This document shows, piece after piece, positions 15,874 to 23,064 of a stretch of DNA of 23,807 nt. A model generated the notes under the pieces. The model made no database searches. It saw only the letters and a list, made by a program, of their open reading frames with translations, and was not told where the DNA came from. The first letter of the stretch is position 1, and each line of letters opens with the position of its first letter. The DNA comes from CAZWSX01 sp964636985. Its GTDB lineage: Bacteria > Planctomycetota > Planctomycetia > Pirellulales > Pirellulaceae. The stretch covers positions 1 through 23,807 of the forward strand of contig CAZWSX010000056.1 in the NCBI GenBank assembly GCA_964636985.1. Direction: 5' to 3'. The translations under genes were made by a program, and so were the position numbers.

Positions 15874-15897
15874 TTGCGTCCGCATCGCCGTATAATT

Positions 15898-16149
15898 GTG
15901 CTCATCAACGCCACAGGCTTGAGCCTCAGCGCGGGCAGGCGATCTCTGGCGACGCCCGCCACTCTCAAAAACCTCGATCTCGCAAACACGCCGATCACCG
16001 ACGCCGGACTCAAAAATCTCAAGAAATTAGCAAGTCTGGAATATCTGTCGTTGGAGAGAACATCCGCGACCGAACAAGGCGTTGCCGCGCTCCGCAAGTC
16101 GCTGCCAAAGTGCTACATCAACGACAGCAACTTGAAACCCGCACCGTAA
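15898..16149 (+). pseudogene. Leucine-rich repeat fragment, C-terminal remnant
   Basis: The frame carries LRR units of the TDAGL type (TLKNLDLANTPITDAGLKNL, then ASLEYLSLERTSATEQGV) and ends with ALRKSLPKCYI, which corresponds to the end of the larger LRR protein at 18066 (FEQALPNCDVF). Only two repeats remain. The frame remains open back through the terminator at 15841-15873, so the upstream part cannot be coding; a GTG at 15898 is the first plausible start. It is best read as the surviving 3' end of an LRR gene. A TATAAT at 15891-15896 may be chance. An active 83-residue protein is possible but less likely. Confidence 0.55.
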
Positions 16150-16178
16150 TCGCAGAATAGCGGCTGGCGACCAGTCCC

Positions 16179-17108
16179 TTAGATCGCCGCGAAAGCCAGC
16201 GCCGCCTCCAACTCTTCCACCGATTGATAACGCTCTTCCGGACGTTTGCTCAGACACTTCATCACAATCGCGTTGAGCGCCGGGCTCACACTCGCATCCA
16301 GGTTCCGCAGCGACACCGGTTCGTGCGCGGCATGAGCGGCGATCGCAGCTACGGGATGATGCGCGTCAAACACAGGCCGACCCGTCAACAAGTGATAGGC
16401 CGTCGCCCCTAGCGAGTAAATATCGCTCCGCTGGTCGAACGAGCCGCAGCTTGCCTCAGGCGGCGAGTACAACGGCGAACCAACAAAGCACACATCGGCC
16501 TGCGTTTCGCACCACTCATTCGCAATCGACGTGGCCAGACCGAAGTCAATCAACGTGACCGCCTGACGAAGCCGGTCGCACCCTTCCAGCAGGTTGGCCG
16601 GCTTGATGTCGCGATGAACCAGGCCTTCGGCGTGAACTTCCGCCAGAGCCTGGCACACTTGCCGCAACACGCTCACGACCTGGCGAGAAGAAAGCGGCCC
16701 ATCCTCTCGGACCGCATCCTCCAAGTTCCGACCAGCGATGTAGTCCATTGCGAAGTACGGAAGCCCTTCGTCGGTCTCGCCCGCATCGATCAACTGCACG
16801 ATAGCCGGATGCGACAATTGCCGCAGAAGCTCCCCCTCGGATCGAAAGCGGTCGATCCCTTGCTCGTCGGCTCGATCCGCACGGATGATTTTGATGGCAC
16901 AGCGCTCGCTCGTCGCGAAGTTCGTCGCCAGGTAAACGACGCCCATCCCGCCGTTGCCAATTTGCCGCAGCAGCCGATACCCCTCGATTTCTGGCTGGGA
17001 CGACGCATCGAACCCAAGATCGATCCTGCCTGATTCGAACGAGCCGACCTCAAGCGTCGCCATATCAAACGTGCCGGCACAGTGCGTTTCGTAGGTTGCC
17101 AGAGTCAT
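16179..17108 (-). CDS. Hanks-type serine/threonine protein kinase, soluble
   Basis: The product is 309 residues. It starts at ATG 17108 after an AGGTGA element. All main kinase motifs are present: glycine loop GNGGMGVV (Gly51-Gly56), Lys73 in AIKII, catalytic HRDIKPAN (Asp167, Lys169, Asn172), DFG at 188-190, PPEA in place of APE, and a DIYSLGATAYHLLTGRPVF helix. The protein ends right after the kinase fold (YQSVEELEAALAFA). It has no membrane helix or external sensor domain, unlike PknB relatives, so it probably acts on cytosolic targets or with a partner. An N-terminal extension of about 40 residues precedes the fold and may be regulatory. Confidence 0.93.
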   Translation of the reverse strand: MTLATYETHCAGTFDMATLEVGSFESGRIDLGFDASSQPEIEGYRLLRQIGNGGMGVVYLATNFATSERCAIKIIRADRADEQGIDRFRSEGELLRQLSHPAIVQLIDAGETDEGLPYFAMDYIAGRNLEDAVREDGPLSSRQVVSVLRQVCQALAEVHAEGLVHRDIKPANLLEGCDRLRQAVTLIDFGLATSIANEWCETQADVCFVGSPLYSPPEASCGSFDQRSDIYSLGATAYHLLTGRPVFDAHHPVAAIAAHAAHEPVSLRNLDASVSPALNAIVMKCLSKRPEERYQSVEELEAALAFAAI

Positions 17109-17407
17109 ACGTCACCTGCATCGCAATCTGTCTTTCGAGTCTCTCGATCGCCCAATTCCCGGGCGTCACCAAGTAATCGAGTCGTCGCGTCCGATTTCGA
17201 CCTCGCTTCCAGATTTTTTCCAGAATCGCGAGGTTGAAATCCGAGCACTTCGCCCGAATTGGAAACGCACCCCCAAAACTGTGGGAACAGGGTGGCCCCA
17301 AAGCGCAAGAGGGGCTCCGAGGAGAACTGTACGCAGAACGGCGGACACGGTAGGTCGCCGGAGAATGACGACGCAAACACACTTGCCTTGGGCGCAGATG
17401 CTCGCGG
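17109..17407. other. Intergenic region between kinase and next gene
   Basis: About 300 bases upstream of the kinase. Overlapping frames exist on the minus strand but have no ribosome-binding site or recognisable domain. I see no RNA gene or clear regulatory site. Confidence 0.4.
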
Positions 17408-17743
17408 CTACTCGCGTTCGGCAAGAACGCGAATCATGGTCGTTCGCGTTCGCAGCACGGCCACAGGAATCTCGTAGTAGCGGTAACTAAACGAGGAGCC
17501 GTCGGCCAGCGGTTCGTTCGTGATCGGATCGACTTCCCGATCGAGAATCTCTCGCTGGTACGCCAGCTTCTCGACTTCCGAGAGGGCAATCTCCACCTCT
17601 AGCGAAACCCTGGCTGCATGCATGTCAGTTGCTGCCGTCAGTTCTGGCAAGAACCAAAAGGCCTGCCGTTGAGATTCGCAGAAGCCTTCTTTCAAGATCG
17701 CTTCCGCCAACTGCTTTGATGTCACGTGAAAAAGATGAGTCAT
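17408..17743 (-). CDS. Small protein, weakly ADP-ribosyltransferase-like N-terminus
   Basis: The product is 111 residues; GGAGG lies eight bases before ATG at 17743, supporting a real gene. The N-terminus LFHVTSKQLAEAILKEGF has the shape of the strand, His-x-Thr-Ser and helix opening of KptA/DarT-like folds (typically H-x-T-S, then a helix, then a glycine). The middle holds an AFWFLPEL strand and the end a YRYYEIPVAVLR segment. The protein is shorter than typical ART domains and a catalytic glutamate cannot be assigned. Another unknown small fold is equally possible. It lies alone, divergent from the LRR gene. Confidence 0.55.
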   Translation of the reverse strand: MTHLFHVTSKQLAEAILKEGFCESQRQAFWFLPELTAATDMHAARVSLEVEIALSEVEKLAYQREILDREVDPITNEPLADGSSFSYRYYEIPVAVLRTRTTMIRVLAERE

Positions 17744-18065
17744 GGTTTGCGCCTCCGTTCGATTACTAACGGGCGACTTACAAAAGATTCAGGAAACGAT
17801 GGATGCTCGCCATCTGTCGTCGTTTACGTACGAAGCGATAGCGTCCAGAGTTGCGAAGCCCATCGACGCTGTGAACGTCGACGAGAAAGGATGAATTTGA
17901 TTTACCAGATTATCGTCACATTGAGATCTCCTAAATAGCGTGACTCTTGCGTCAGCTTGCAGCGTCTTAGATAACGCAATCGAGAAGAGCACGGGTTTTA
18001 TCCCCCCCGCTTGTTGAGTGGAGTCATCGCAACAAACAGGTTCGGCCGCTGATAAACTATCGCAG
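17744..18065. other. Intergenic region upstream of the LRR protein gene
   Basis: About 320 bases lie between divergent genes. It should contain promoters for both, but no clear -35/-10 pair stands out. A minus-strand frame overlapping the LRR gene has no supporting signals. An in-frame GTG at 18018 is a less likely start for the LRR gene. Confidence 0.4.
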
Positions 18066-19100
18066 ATGGCAGCCAGTAACCCCGCCGACGCCGCGAAGCC
18101 AAGCCAGCCGCGTTGGTACGTCCCTACGCCGGTCAAGTTCTTGCTGGCCGTTCTCTTGATGCAAGGAACTCTCTTTCTCTCGACACAGAGTCGCTGGTTT
18201 TGGTTCAACGAGAGTAAAGGCTATACGGTCCTGCTTACGGCGGCCGCAACCTCGGCATTGCTGTTGCTACTTTGTTGTTGGTTGTCGATCGCCCTTCTAT
18301 TCAGAACGAAGTCGCAGTTCAGCCTGGCGACGCTTTTGCTGATGGTGCCGGTGATCGCGGTTCCTTTGGGTTGGCTGATGCGCGACGTCGACCTAGCGCG
18401 CGAACAACGCGAGACCCTGGAGAAACTCCGATGGCATGCGGGATACAAAGAACCCTCGCCTCATCTCCCCAAGTATCTTGTGTCGATGCTAGGCGAGGAT
18501 TTTTTTATCGACGTCGTCGATATGAGAATCCCCGGCGCCACCGACAAAGATCTCCAAGGGGTCCGGCGATTTAGCGGGCTAAAATCGCTCTATCTCGAGG
18601 ACTCTCACGTTACCGACGCCGGACTGATAAACCTCAAGGAGCTCAAGTTCTTGCGCTCGCTCGTACTCGTCGAATCGCACAAGAGCGAGACGCCTCTCAT
18701 CACCGACGCCGGATTAGAGCACCTCAGCAAACTCCGCCGATTGCAAAAACTGAACCTCTTTGGATCGGGCATCTCCGACGCCGGGCTCAAACATCTGGGT
18801 ACGCTCCAGCAACTAAAAGAGCTCTACCTCACGGGCTCCCCCCAGGTGACCGACGCGGGTCTGGAACATCTCGAGCGGCTCAAGCAGTTGGAATGGCTGG
18901 GGCTCAGCCACACCTCGATCACCGACGCCGGACTCCAGCGCATTCAAGGGTTCACTCAACTCGTCTGGCTCGAAATCGCGGGAACGCCGGTCACCGACGA
19001 TGGAGTTAAAAGATTCGAGCAAGCCCTCCCCAACTGCGACGTCTTCCGCAACGCCGACTTCATCCGCGCCCCCGGCCGCACCGTTCGAGTTCGTTTGTGA
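18066..19100 (+). CDS. Membrane-anchored leucine-rich repeat protein
   Basis: The product is 344 residues from the ATG at 18066; a GTG at 18018 would add 16 polar residues. Three hydrophobic segments occupy the first third (FLLAVLLMQGTLFLS, a Leu-rich helix around SALLLLLCCWLS, and LATLLLMVPVIAVPLGWLM). About seven leucine-rich repeats of the ITDAGLEHL type then follow, a ribonuclease-inhibitor-like curved solenoid. The protein ends ALPNCDVF and a basic tail. Such proteins are common in Planctomycetota and probably bind proteins on the outer face of the membrane or at a scaffold; the partner is unknown. The repeats share a near-identical DNA string (ACCGACGCCGGA) at several positions, indicating tandem duplication. 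Confidence 0.85.
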   Translation: MAASNPADAAKPSQPRWYVPTPVKFLLAVLLMQGTLFLSTQSRWFWFNESKGYTVLLTAAATSALLLLLCCWLSIALLFRTKSQFSLATLLLMVPVIAVPLGWLMRDVDLAREQRETLEKLRWHAGYKEPSPHLPKYLVSMLGEDFFIDVVDMRIPGATDKDLQGVRRFSGLKSLYLEDSHVTDAGLINLKELKFLRSLVLVESHKSETPLITDAGLEHLSKLRRLQKLNLFGSGISDAGLKHLGTLQQLKELYLTGSPQVTDAGLEHLERLKQLEWLGLSHTSITDAGLQRIQGFTQLVWLEIAGTPVTDDGVKRFEQALPNCDVFRNADFIRAPGRTVRVRL

Positions 19101-19203
19101 GCATCGCCGGAAGAATGAAAAACGCCCCCCCCTTCCGCCGCTGGTCCAACGTGGGCTTCGATGCCAAAGAGTTCGGCCCAGGCCCGCCCTCGCCAGCCCA
19201 GGC

Positions 19204-19248
19204 AAAAAGAAGAAAAAAGGCCCATCGGAGGGTATTTCCGACGGGCCT
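19204..19248 (-). terminator. Rho-independent terminator downstream of tRNA-His
   Basis: On the minus strand an 11-bp stem with one mismatch (complement of 19238-19248 with 19218-19228; ends AGGCCC/GGGCCT) is followed by CTTTTTTCTTCTTTTT. It lies just 3' of the tRNA-His fragment and is oriented to end its transcript, so it is the original host terminator of that tRNA. Confidence 0.85.
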
Positions 19249-19269
19249 GATCGCATTTGAAAAACGAAG

Positions 19270-19316
19270 GGTGGGCGACGGGGGTCGAACCCGCGACCTC
19301 CAGATCCACAATCTGG
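19270..19316 (-). tRNA. tRNA-His(GUG) 3' fragment, displaced by integration
   Basis: Read on the minus strand: anticodon arm CCAGA-TTGTGGA-TCTGG (anticodon GUG), five-base variable loop, T-arm GCGGG-TTCGACC-CCCGT, acceptor 3' strand CGCCCAC and discriminator C73, the hallmark of tRNA-His. The D-arm and the 5' acceptor strand are missing: no GTGGGCG occurs beyond 19316. The homology ends exactly at the edge of the anticodon stem, a classic crossover place for tyrosine recombinases. The intact gene is expected at the other end of the element, outside the window. Confidence 0.88.
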
Positions 19317-19546
19317 CAACCGATTCTCTAAGTCGAAGCGGGCAAGGAGTTACGCCGACTGCGCCGGCCGTTTGCACCCCGGTTTGCACCAAAGAATCAC
19401 AGACGGCGATTCTGGTGACTATCGATAACGACTTACAGTGCATCATCGACTGCTGGGTGCGATTGCCGCCTGCGGTTCGATCAGCACTTTCTGCGATGGT
19501 ACGGGCAACGGCGGCCCGGCACGTTTTGGACACGAGTCAAAGCTAA
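19317..19546 (+). pseudogene. Orphan integrase C-terminal tail at the att junction
   Basis: An open frame crosses the tRNA-His fragment (GDGGRTRDLQIHNL) and continues to TAA at 19544-19546. Its end, DLQCIIDCWVRLPPAVRSAL followed by SAMVRATA, matches the helical tail pattern (W-x-x-LP-x-x-[IV]R-x-x-[IL]-x-AMV) that I associate with planctomycete tyrosine recombinases. No catalytic domain lies upstream; the LRR gene and host terminator are there instead. The simplest explanation is that attP lies inside the integrase gene, so integration separated this tail from the catalytic body at the far end. The family match is from memory and unverified. Confidence 0.5.
19370..19390. repeat. Tandem GTTTGCACC repeats near the att junction
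   Basis: GTTTGCACC occurs at 19370-19378 and 19382-19390, a 12-bp period, and encodes the VCTPVCT part of the orphan tail. Direct repeats at this distance from a crossover site are typical of integrase arm-type or excisionase sites; this role is inferred. Confidence 0.4.
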
Positions 19547-19621
19547 TTCGGCCACGATGAGCTCGCCCTTTCAGCCAGAGAGACAAAATCCGCGAAGCAA
19601 TCGGCGGCATCTCAATAATAC

Positions 19622-19672
19622 AGCGAAAATCAAGGCGACATCTATTGCGTGCCTATATTTTCGCTATAGAAT
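19622..19672 (+). promoter_or_regulatory. Promoter with 9-bp inverted repeat before the defence-like operon
   Basis: AGCGAAAAT (19622-19630) and ATTTTCGCT (19657-19665) are perfect inverted repeats. TTGCGT (19645-19650) and TAGAAT (19667-19672), spaced 16 bases, form a plausible promoter within and next to them. The -10 ends six bases before ATG at 19679, so transcription would start at or very near the start codon, giving a leaderless message; no ribosome-binding site is present. The dyad could be an operator. Confidence 0.5.
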
Positions 19673-19678
19673 CCGCTC

Positions 19679-20335
19679 ATGAATGCACTCGAAGAAGCAA
19701 AAGCGGTACTAAACGACGCAGAGCAGAATCTTCGAATGATTCTTAGGCGAGCCGCGGAAGAAGGCGAATACGCCCATCTACAACAGGTTGCAGGATGGGC
19801 AAAGCTACTTAACGCCTCCTTGGCAGGTGCAATTTCGCCAACCCCCGATGTAGTGGCGTCGGCCTTAGCCAACCCACCGCGTAAGCGCGCAACAGAAGCG
19901 GTCGACAAAGCGATCGAACGGCAACCGCTTGCCCGAAAGAAGAAGAAACGAATTGCTAAGACCAAGAAACGAAGATCTTCCAAAAAAGGATATCCGCAGT
20001 TCCTTCGTACAGGCGATTCTGTCGTAAAGATCGGATGGTCAAAACGCGACGGCAAGCCATACGAACATAAAGCCCCTAAAAGCGTGCTCCATTCGCTAAT
20101 CAAAGCGGTGGTGCGGGCTGGATCAGGGGGCGAAGTTTTTATGATTGAGTCACTGCTGCCGCTGAATGATACTAGTGGCGCGCAGATCCCGGATTATCAA
20201 GCGTATTTAACTCTTGCCTGGCTACGGAGTATTCAACTAATTACACAACATGGTCGGCAGGGGTATTCAATCCCGCTCGGGATCGACCTAGCGGATGAGA
20301 GCGCGAAGCGGTGGGACGAGTTAACGTCTCGCTAG
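19679..20335 (+). CDS. Putative DNA-binding protein, first gene of defence-like operon
   Basis: The product is 218 residues. Residues 1-60 are mostly helical (ALEEAKAVLNDAEQNLRMIL). A very basic stretch spans 86-103 (RKKKKRIAKTKKRRSSKK). The C-terminal half (about 105-200) has a winged-helix-like layout: SVLHSLIKAVVRAG, then a YLTLAWLRSIQLITQ helix and a GRQGYSI wing. It therefore probably binds DNA and may recognise target DNA or control the operon. It is followed after 49 bases by the GHKL ATPase gene on the same strand. I do not recognise a named family. The promoter and a 9-bp dyad lie immediately upstream, so autoregulation is possible. Confidence 0.65.
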   Translation: MNALEEAKAVLNDAEQNLRMILRRAAEEGEYAHLQQVAGWAKLLNASLAGAISPTPDVVASALANPPRKRATEAVDKAIERQPLARKKKKRIAKTKKRRSSKKGYPQFLRTGDSVVKIGWSKRDGKPYEHKAPKSVLHSLIKAVVRAGSGGEVFMIESLLPLNDTSGAQIPDYQAYLTLAWLRSIQLITQHGRQGYSIPLGIDLADESAKRWDELTSR

Positions 20336-20384
20336 ACTGCTGACGGCAACCATTCGAATGTGCAAGAAAGACAGTGGAGATATT

Positions 20385-22307
20385 ATGCCTAGATGGCATT
20401 TCATGGCTCAAAGGCCTGGCGAAACAACGCGAGAACCTATTCAAGGTGAGTTCTTCGCTACAGAGGCGATCAGCAATACTGCCGCTGCGCTTGTACGCGA
20501 AGGAAACCAAAACTCGATGGACGCCGGCCATGATACCGAAAAGGTACGAGTCCGTATTCGGATTTCTGGTAATGGCAGCGCCGGCGTTCCACCGGAAACA
20601 ATGGCACGCTACCTCGGGGATGCTTGGGAGCACTATCGAGCAAAGCAAAACGGTTTGCGAGATGCACCAACCATGTCAGAGCGATGCCCGATTTTGGTAT
20701 TTGAGGATTTTGGCACGACGGGCTTGTGGGGTGATCCGCGGCAGTGGCACAAGAAGGAAGATGTGAAAAACGCCTTCTTTACATTTTTCCGTGCCGAAGG
20801 TCAGTCAGACAAAGAGAAAGGAGATCGCGGACGATGGGGAGTTGGAAAGTTCGTTTTTCCCCGTTCGAGTCGCGTAAGTAGTTTCTTGGCAGTTACAGTT
20901 CGTCACGACGACAAGCGACGACTCCTGATGGGCCGTGCGATCTTGAAAACTCACGCAATCGGGGACTGTAGATATGTCGCCGATGGCTACTTCGGCGAGA
21001 AGGACGCTGCCGGCGGAGAGCTAGTCATCCCAGTCGAGGACTCGCAGTTTATCGATCAATTCTGCCGCGACTTTGACCTTTCGCGCGAGGACGAGCCCGG
21101 GCTATCGATTGTGGTCCCGTGGTACGACCCGGAAATAACTCAAGTTTCGCTACTCAGGGCCGTCATCGAGGACTATTTCTTTCCTATCCTCTGCGACACG
21201 CTCGAAGTCGCTATAGAAGGACCGAGCGGCAACACCACGCTTTGCGCCGACACCCTAATCACCGAACTAGAGAAGCTGAATGGAGAGTTGGCCGAGGGCA
21301 TGGTTCCGCTGATTCAGTTGGCTATGTGGATGCAGTCGCGATCGCAAGATCAGATAGTCACGCTAAACAGGATGGCTGAAACCGGTCCTCCTAAATGGAC
21401 TCCGGCTCTTTTCCCCGAGGGTGCCGCGCAGCAACTCCGAGAGAAGTATCACAAGGGTGAGCCGATATCAGTTCGTGTCCCATTCTGTGTGCGTCCAAAA
21501 GTTGGCGAAAAGAAATGGTCCTACTTCGATGTCGCGCTGGAGCGTGACAGCGCGGAGGGGCGCGAACGCCCCGTTTTCGTGCGAGAAGGCATTATCATTT
21601 CCGATCTTCGATCACCGTACTGCCGCGGTCTTCGATCTTTAGTTGTTTGCGAGGATGATCCGCTGGCTGAGCTTCTTGGAGATTCCGAGAACCCTGCGCA
21701 CACTCAATGGCAGAAAGATTGCTCAAACTACAAAGGCAAATACACGTATCCAGCAGAGAATCTATCGTTCGTAATAAATAGCGTTTACGAAATTATCCGC
21801 TTTATTACGGAAGCTGACAAAGAAGTAGACAAACAGATCCTAGTCGACGTGTTTTCGCTTCCTGCCGATGCAGACGACCCGAATGCAGTGGACGTGAAGG
21901 GGAAGAAGAACCAAGGCAGTAAACCCGAAAAAAAATCCGCCCCCGCCGGCGAGGCTCCTCCGCCGATCCTCCGACGCTTCCGGCTTGAAAAAGTAAAGGG
22001 TGGTTTTCGACTTCGTCCCGGTGACTCTGAAGCCCCCATTCCCAAGAAGCTCGTACTTAAAGTTGCCTATGCCATTCGTAGTGGCAACCCACTGAGGAAG
22101 TGGCACAAGGCGGATTTTGAACTCAACAAACGACCAATCGTAATTGGTAGCGATCTAAAGGGTATCGAAATCGAGTCGCAGTCTGGCAACACGCTTGAAG
22201 CAACTGTCACTGAGAATGACTTCACGTTGAGCTTGGCCGGCTTCGACGAAAACCGCGATCTGTACGTAAAGGTAACCGTTCCTCCGGAGGATGGCGATGG
22301 CGATTAG
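20385..22307 (+). CDS. GHKL ATPase (MutL/Hsp90-type) of a putative defence system
   Basis: The product is 640 residues from ATG at 20385; GGAG lies five bases before it, which decides against an upstream in-frame ATG at 20358. The Bergerat ATP-binding fold is clear: N-box VREGNQNSMDA (Glu39, Asn43, Asp46), G1 box EDFGTTGL (Asp108, Gly110, Gly113) and G2 lid GRWGVGKFVF (Gly152, Gly154). A middle domain follows, then a Lys/Pro-rich linker at about 505-530 and a beta-rich C-terminal domain. MutL-like GHKL ATPases occur in bacterial restriction-like and anti-phage operons (the MutL-homologue systems described by Iyer and colleagues; the MZA system combines MutL, Z1, DUF and AIPR proteins). It probably dimerises on ATP binding and acts as the switch or motor. 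Its stop overlaps the next start. Confidence 0.8.
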   Translation: MPRWHFMAQRPGETTREPIQGEFFATEAISNTAAALVREGNQNSMDAGHDTEKVRVRIRISGNGSAGVPPETMARYLGDAWEHYRAKQNGLRDAPTMSERCPILVFEDFGTTGLWGDPRQWHKKEDVKNAFFTFFRAEGQSDKEKGDRGRWGVGKFVFPRSSRVSSFLAVTVRHDDKRRLLMGRAILKTHAIGDCRYVADGYFGEKDAAGGELVIPVEDSQFIDQFCRDFDLSREDEPGLSIVVPWYDPEITQVSLLRAVIEDYFFPILCDTLEVAIEGPSGNTTLCADTLITELEKLNGELAEGMVPLIQLAMWMQSRSQDQIVTLNRMAETGPPKWTPALFPEGAAQQLREKYHKGEPISVRVPFCVRPKVGEKKWSYFDVALERDSAEGRERPVFVREGIIISDLRSPYCRGLRSLVVCEDDPLAELLGDSENPAHTQWQKDCSNYKGKYTYPAENLSFVINSVYEIIRFITEADKEVDKQILVDVFSLPADADDPNAVDVKGKKNQGSKPEKKSAPAGEAPPPILRRFRLEKVKGGFRLRPGDSEAPIPKKLVLKVAYAIRSGNPLRKWHKADFELNKRPIVIGSDLKGIEIESQSGNTLEATVTENDFTLSLAGFDENRDLYVKVTVPPEDGDGD

Positions 22308-23064
22308 GCGGCTCAACTACACGGGCAGGAGGAAGATTACTCGCGATGACCTGTCGATCGCACTTCATGAGAAGCCCAATGCGCCAGCTACGTTTGATGC
22401 AGACCTAACGCAGCTTGCGCAGTACAGACTTCCGAACGATGCCGCAGTATCTGTTGAAGCACGATTGCAGACGCGTTGGATGCGTTTCAGTTACGGCACA
22501 ATTGGCGCGATCGTGCCGGCGGAGGATCGAGCTCTGACTGAGTTTGATTCAGCGGACGGACTTCAGTTTTCGGTGAAGGTGACCGCTGTATCAACCGACC
22601 CCGGCAAATTACTGGCTGAGGCGGACCGCATTCCGGTGATACTTCCCGGTGACGTCGACGAAAAAAGAAATCCTCTGCTACCAGTCAAATCACATGATCT
22701 CGGTCAAGAGGTTTATCGGTTGGATTTTTCCGGCGACGAGCCGATCCTCCTAATTAACCGCGCTGCGGGTGACAAAGACGCGATCGCCCGGTCGCCCGTT
22801 TTCATGTCGATCGTTTACCCAGCAGCCTTACGTGAGATATTAAACCGCATTATTCACGTCGAAGGCAAAGGCGATTTGGATGACGATGAGGACTCATGGT
22901 GCAGCCGTTGGCTAAAGTTTGCGCGTTCGCTGCCAGGCATTGGCGCGATCCCAGATGCTGACGATAGCGAAGCATGGATTGATGACGTAGTGGCATCGTT
23001 TGCAAAGAAGCAAGCCATGCTCGAGAAGTTTTTGGCGAGCAGCGGACAAAAGGGAGAGTTGTAA
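22297..23064 (+). CDS. Defence-operon protein, 255 aa, unnamed family
   Basis: GGAGG at 22286-22290 abuts ATG 22291 but sits six bases before ATG 22297, so the start is MAIRRLNYTGRRK at 22297. The gene overlaps the ATPase stop by 11 bases. The N-terminal half is beta-rich (VEARLQTRWMRFSYGTIGAI), the middle holds LGQEVYRLDFSGDEPILLINR, and the C-terminus is helical with an acidic segment (DLDDDEDSWCSRWLKFA). No enzyme motif is visible. A protein of this kind next to the same type of GHKL ATPase is a layout I recall from other bacteria, but I cannot name the family. Its tight coupling suggests a complex partner of the ATPase. The stop overlaps the next start as TAATG. Confidence 0.65.
   Translation: MAIRRLNYTGRRKITRDDLSIALHEKPNAPATFDADLTQLAQYRLPNDAAVSVEARLQTRWMRFSYGTIGAIVPAEDRALTEFDSADGLQFSVKVTAVSTDPGKLLAEADRIPVILPGDVDEKRNPLLPVKSHDLGQEVYRLDFSGDEPILLINRAAGDKDAIARSPVFMSIVYPAALREILNRIIHVEGKGDLDDDEDSWCSRWLKFARSLPGIGAIPDADDSEAWIDDVVASFAKKQAMLEKFLASSGQKGEL

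Noticed and set aside
15817..15897. Extension of the LRR fragment upstream through the terminator
   Set aside because: The frame would cross a strong Rho-independent terminator and overlap the end of the small membrane-protein gene.
17789..18208. Minus-strand frame overlapping the LRR gene start
   Set aside because: It overlaps the membrane-segment coding region of the LRR gene and has no start signal or known domain.
18600..18960. Repeated ACCGACGCCGGA string considered as a CRISPR or regulatory repeat
   Set aside because: It falls in frame at the conserved TDAG of each leucine-rich repeat, so protein repetition explains it.
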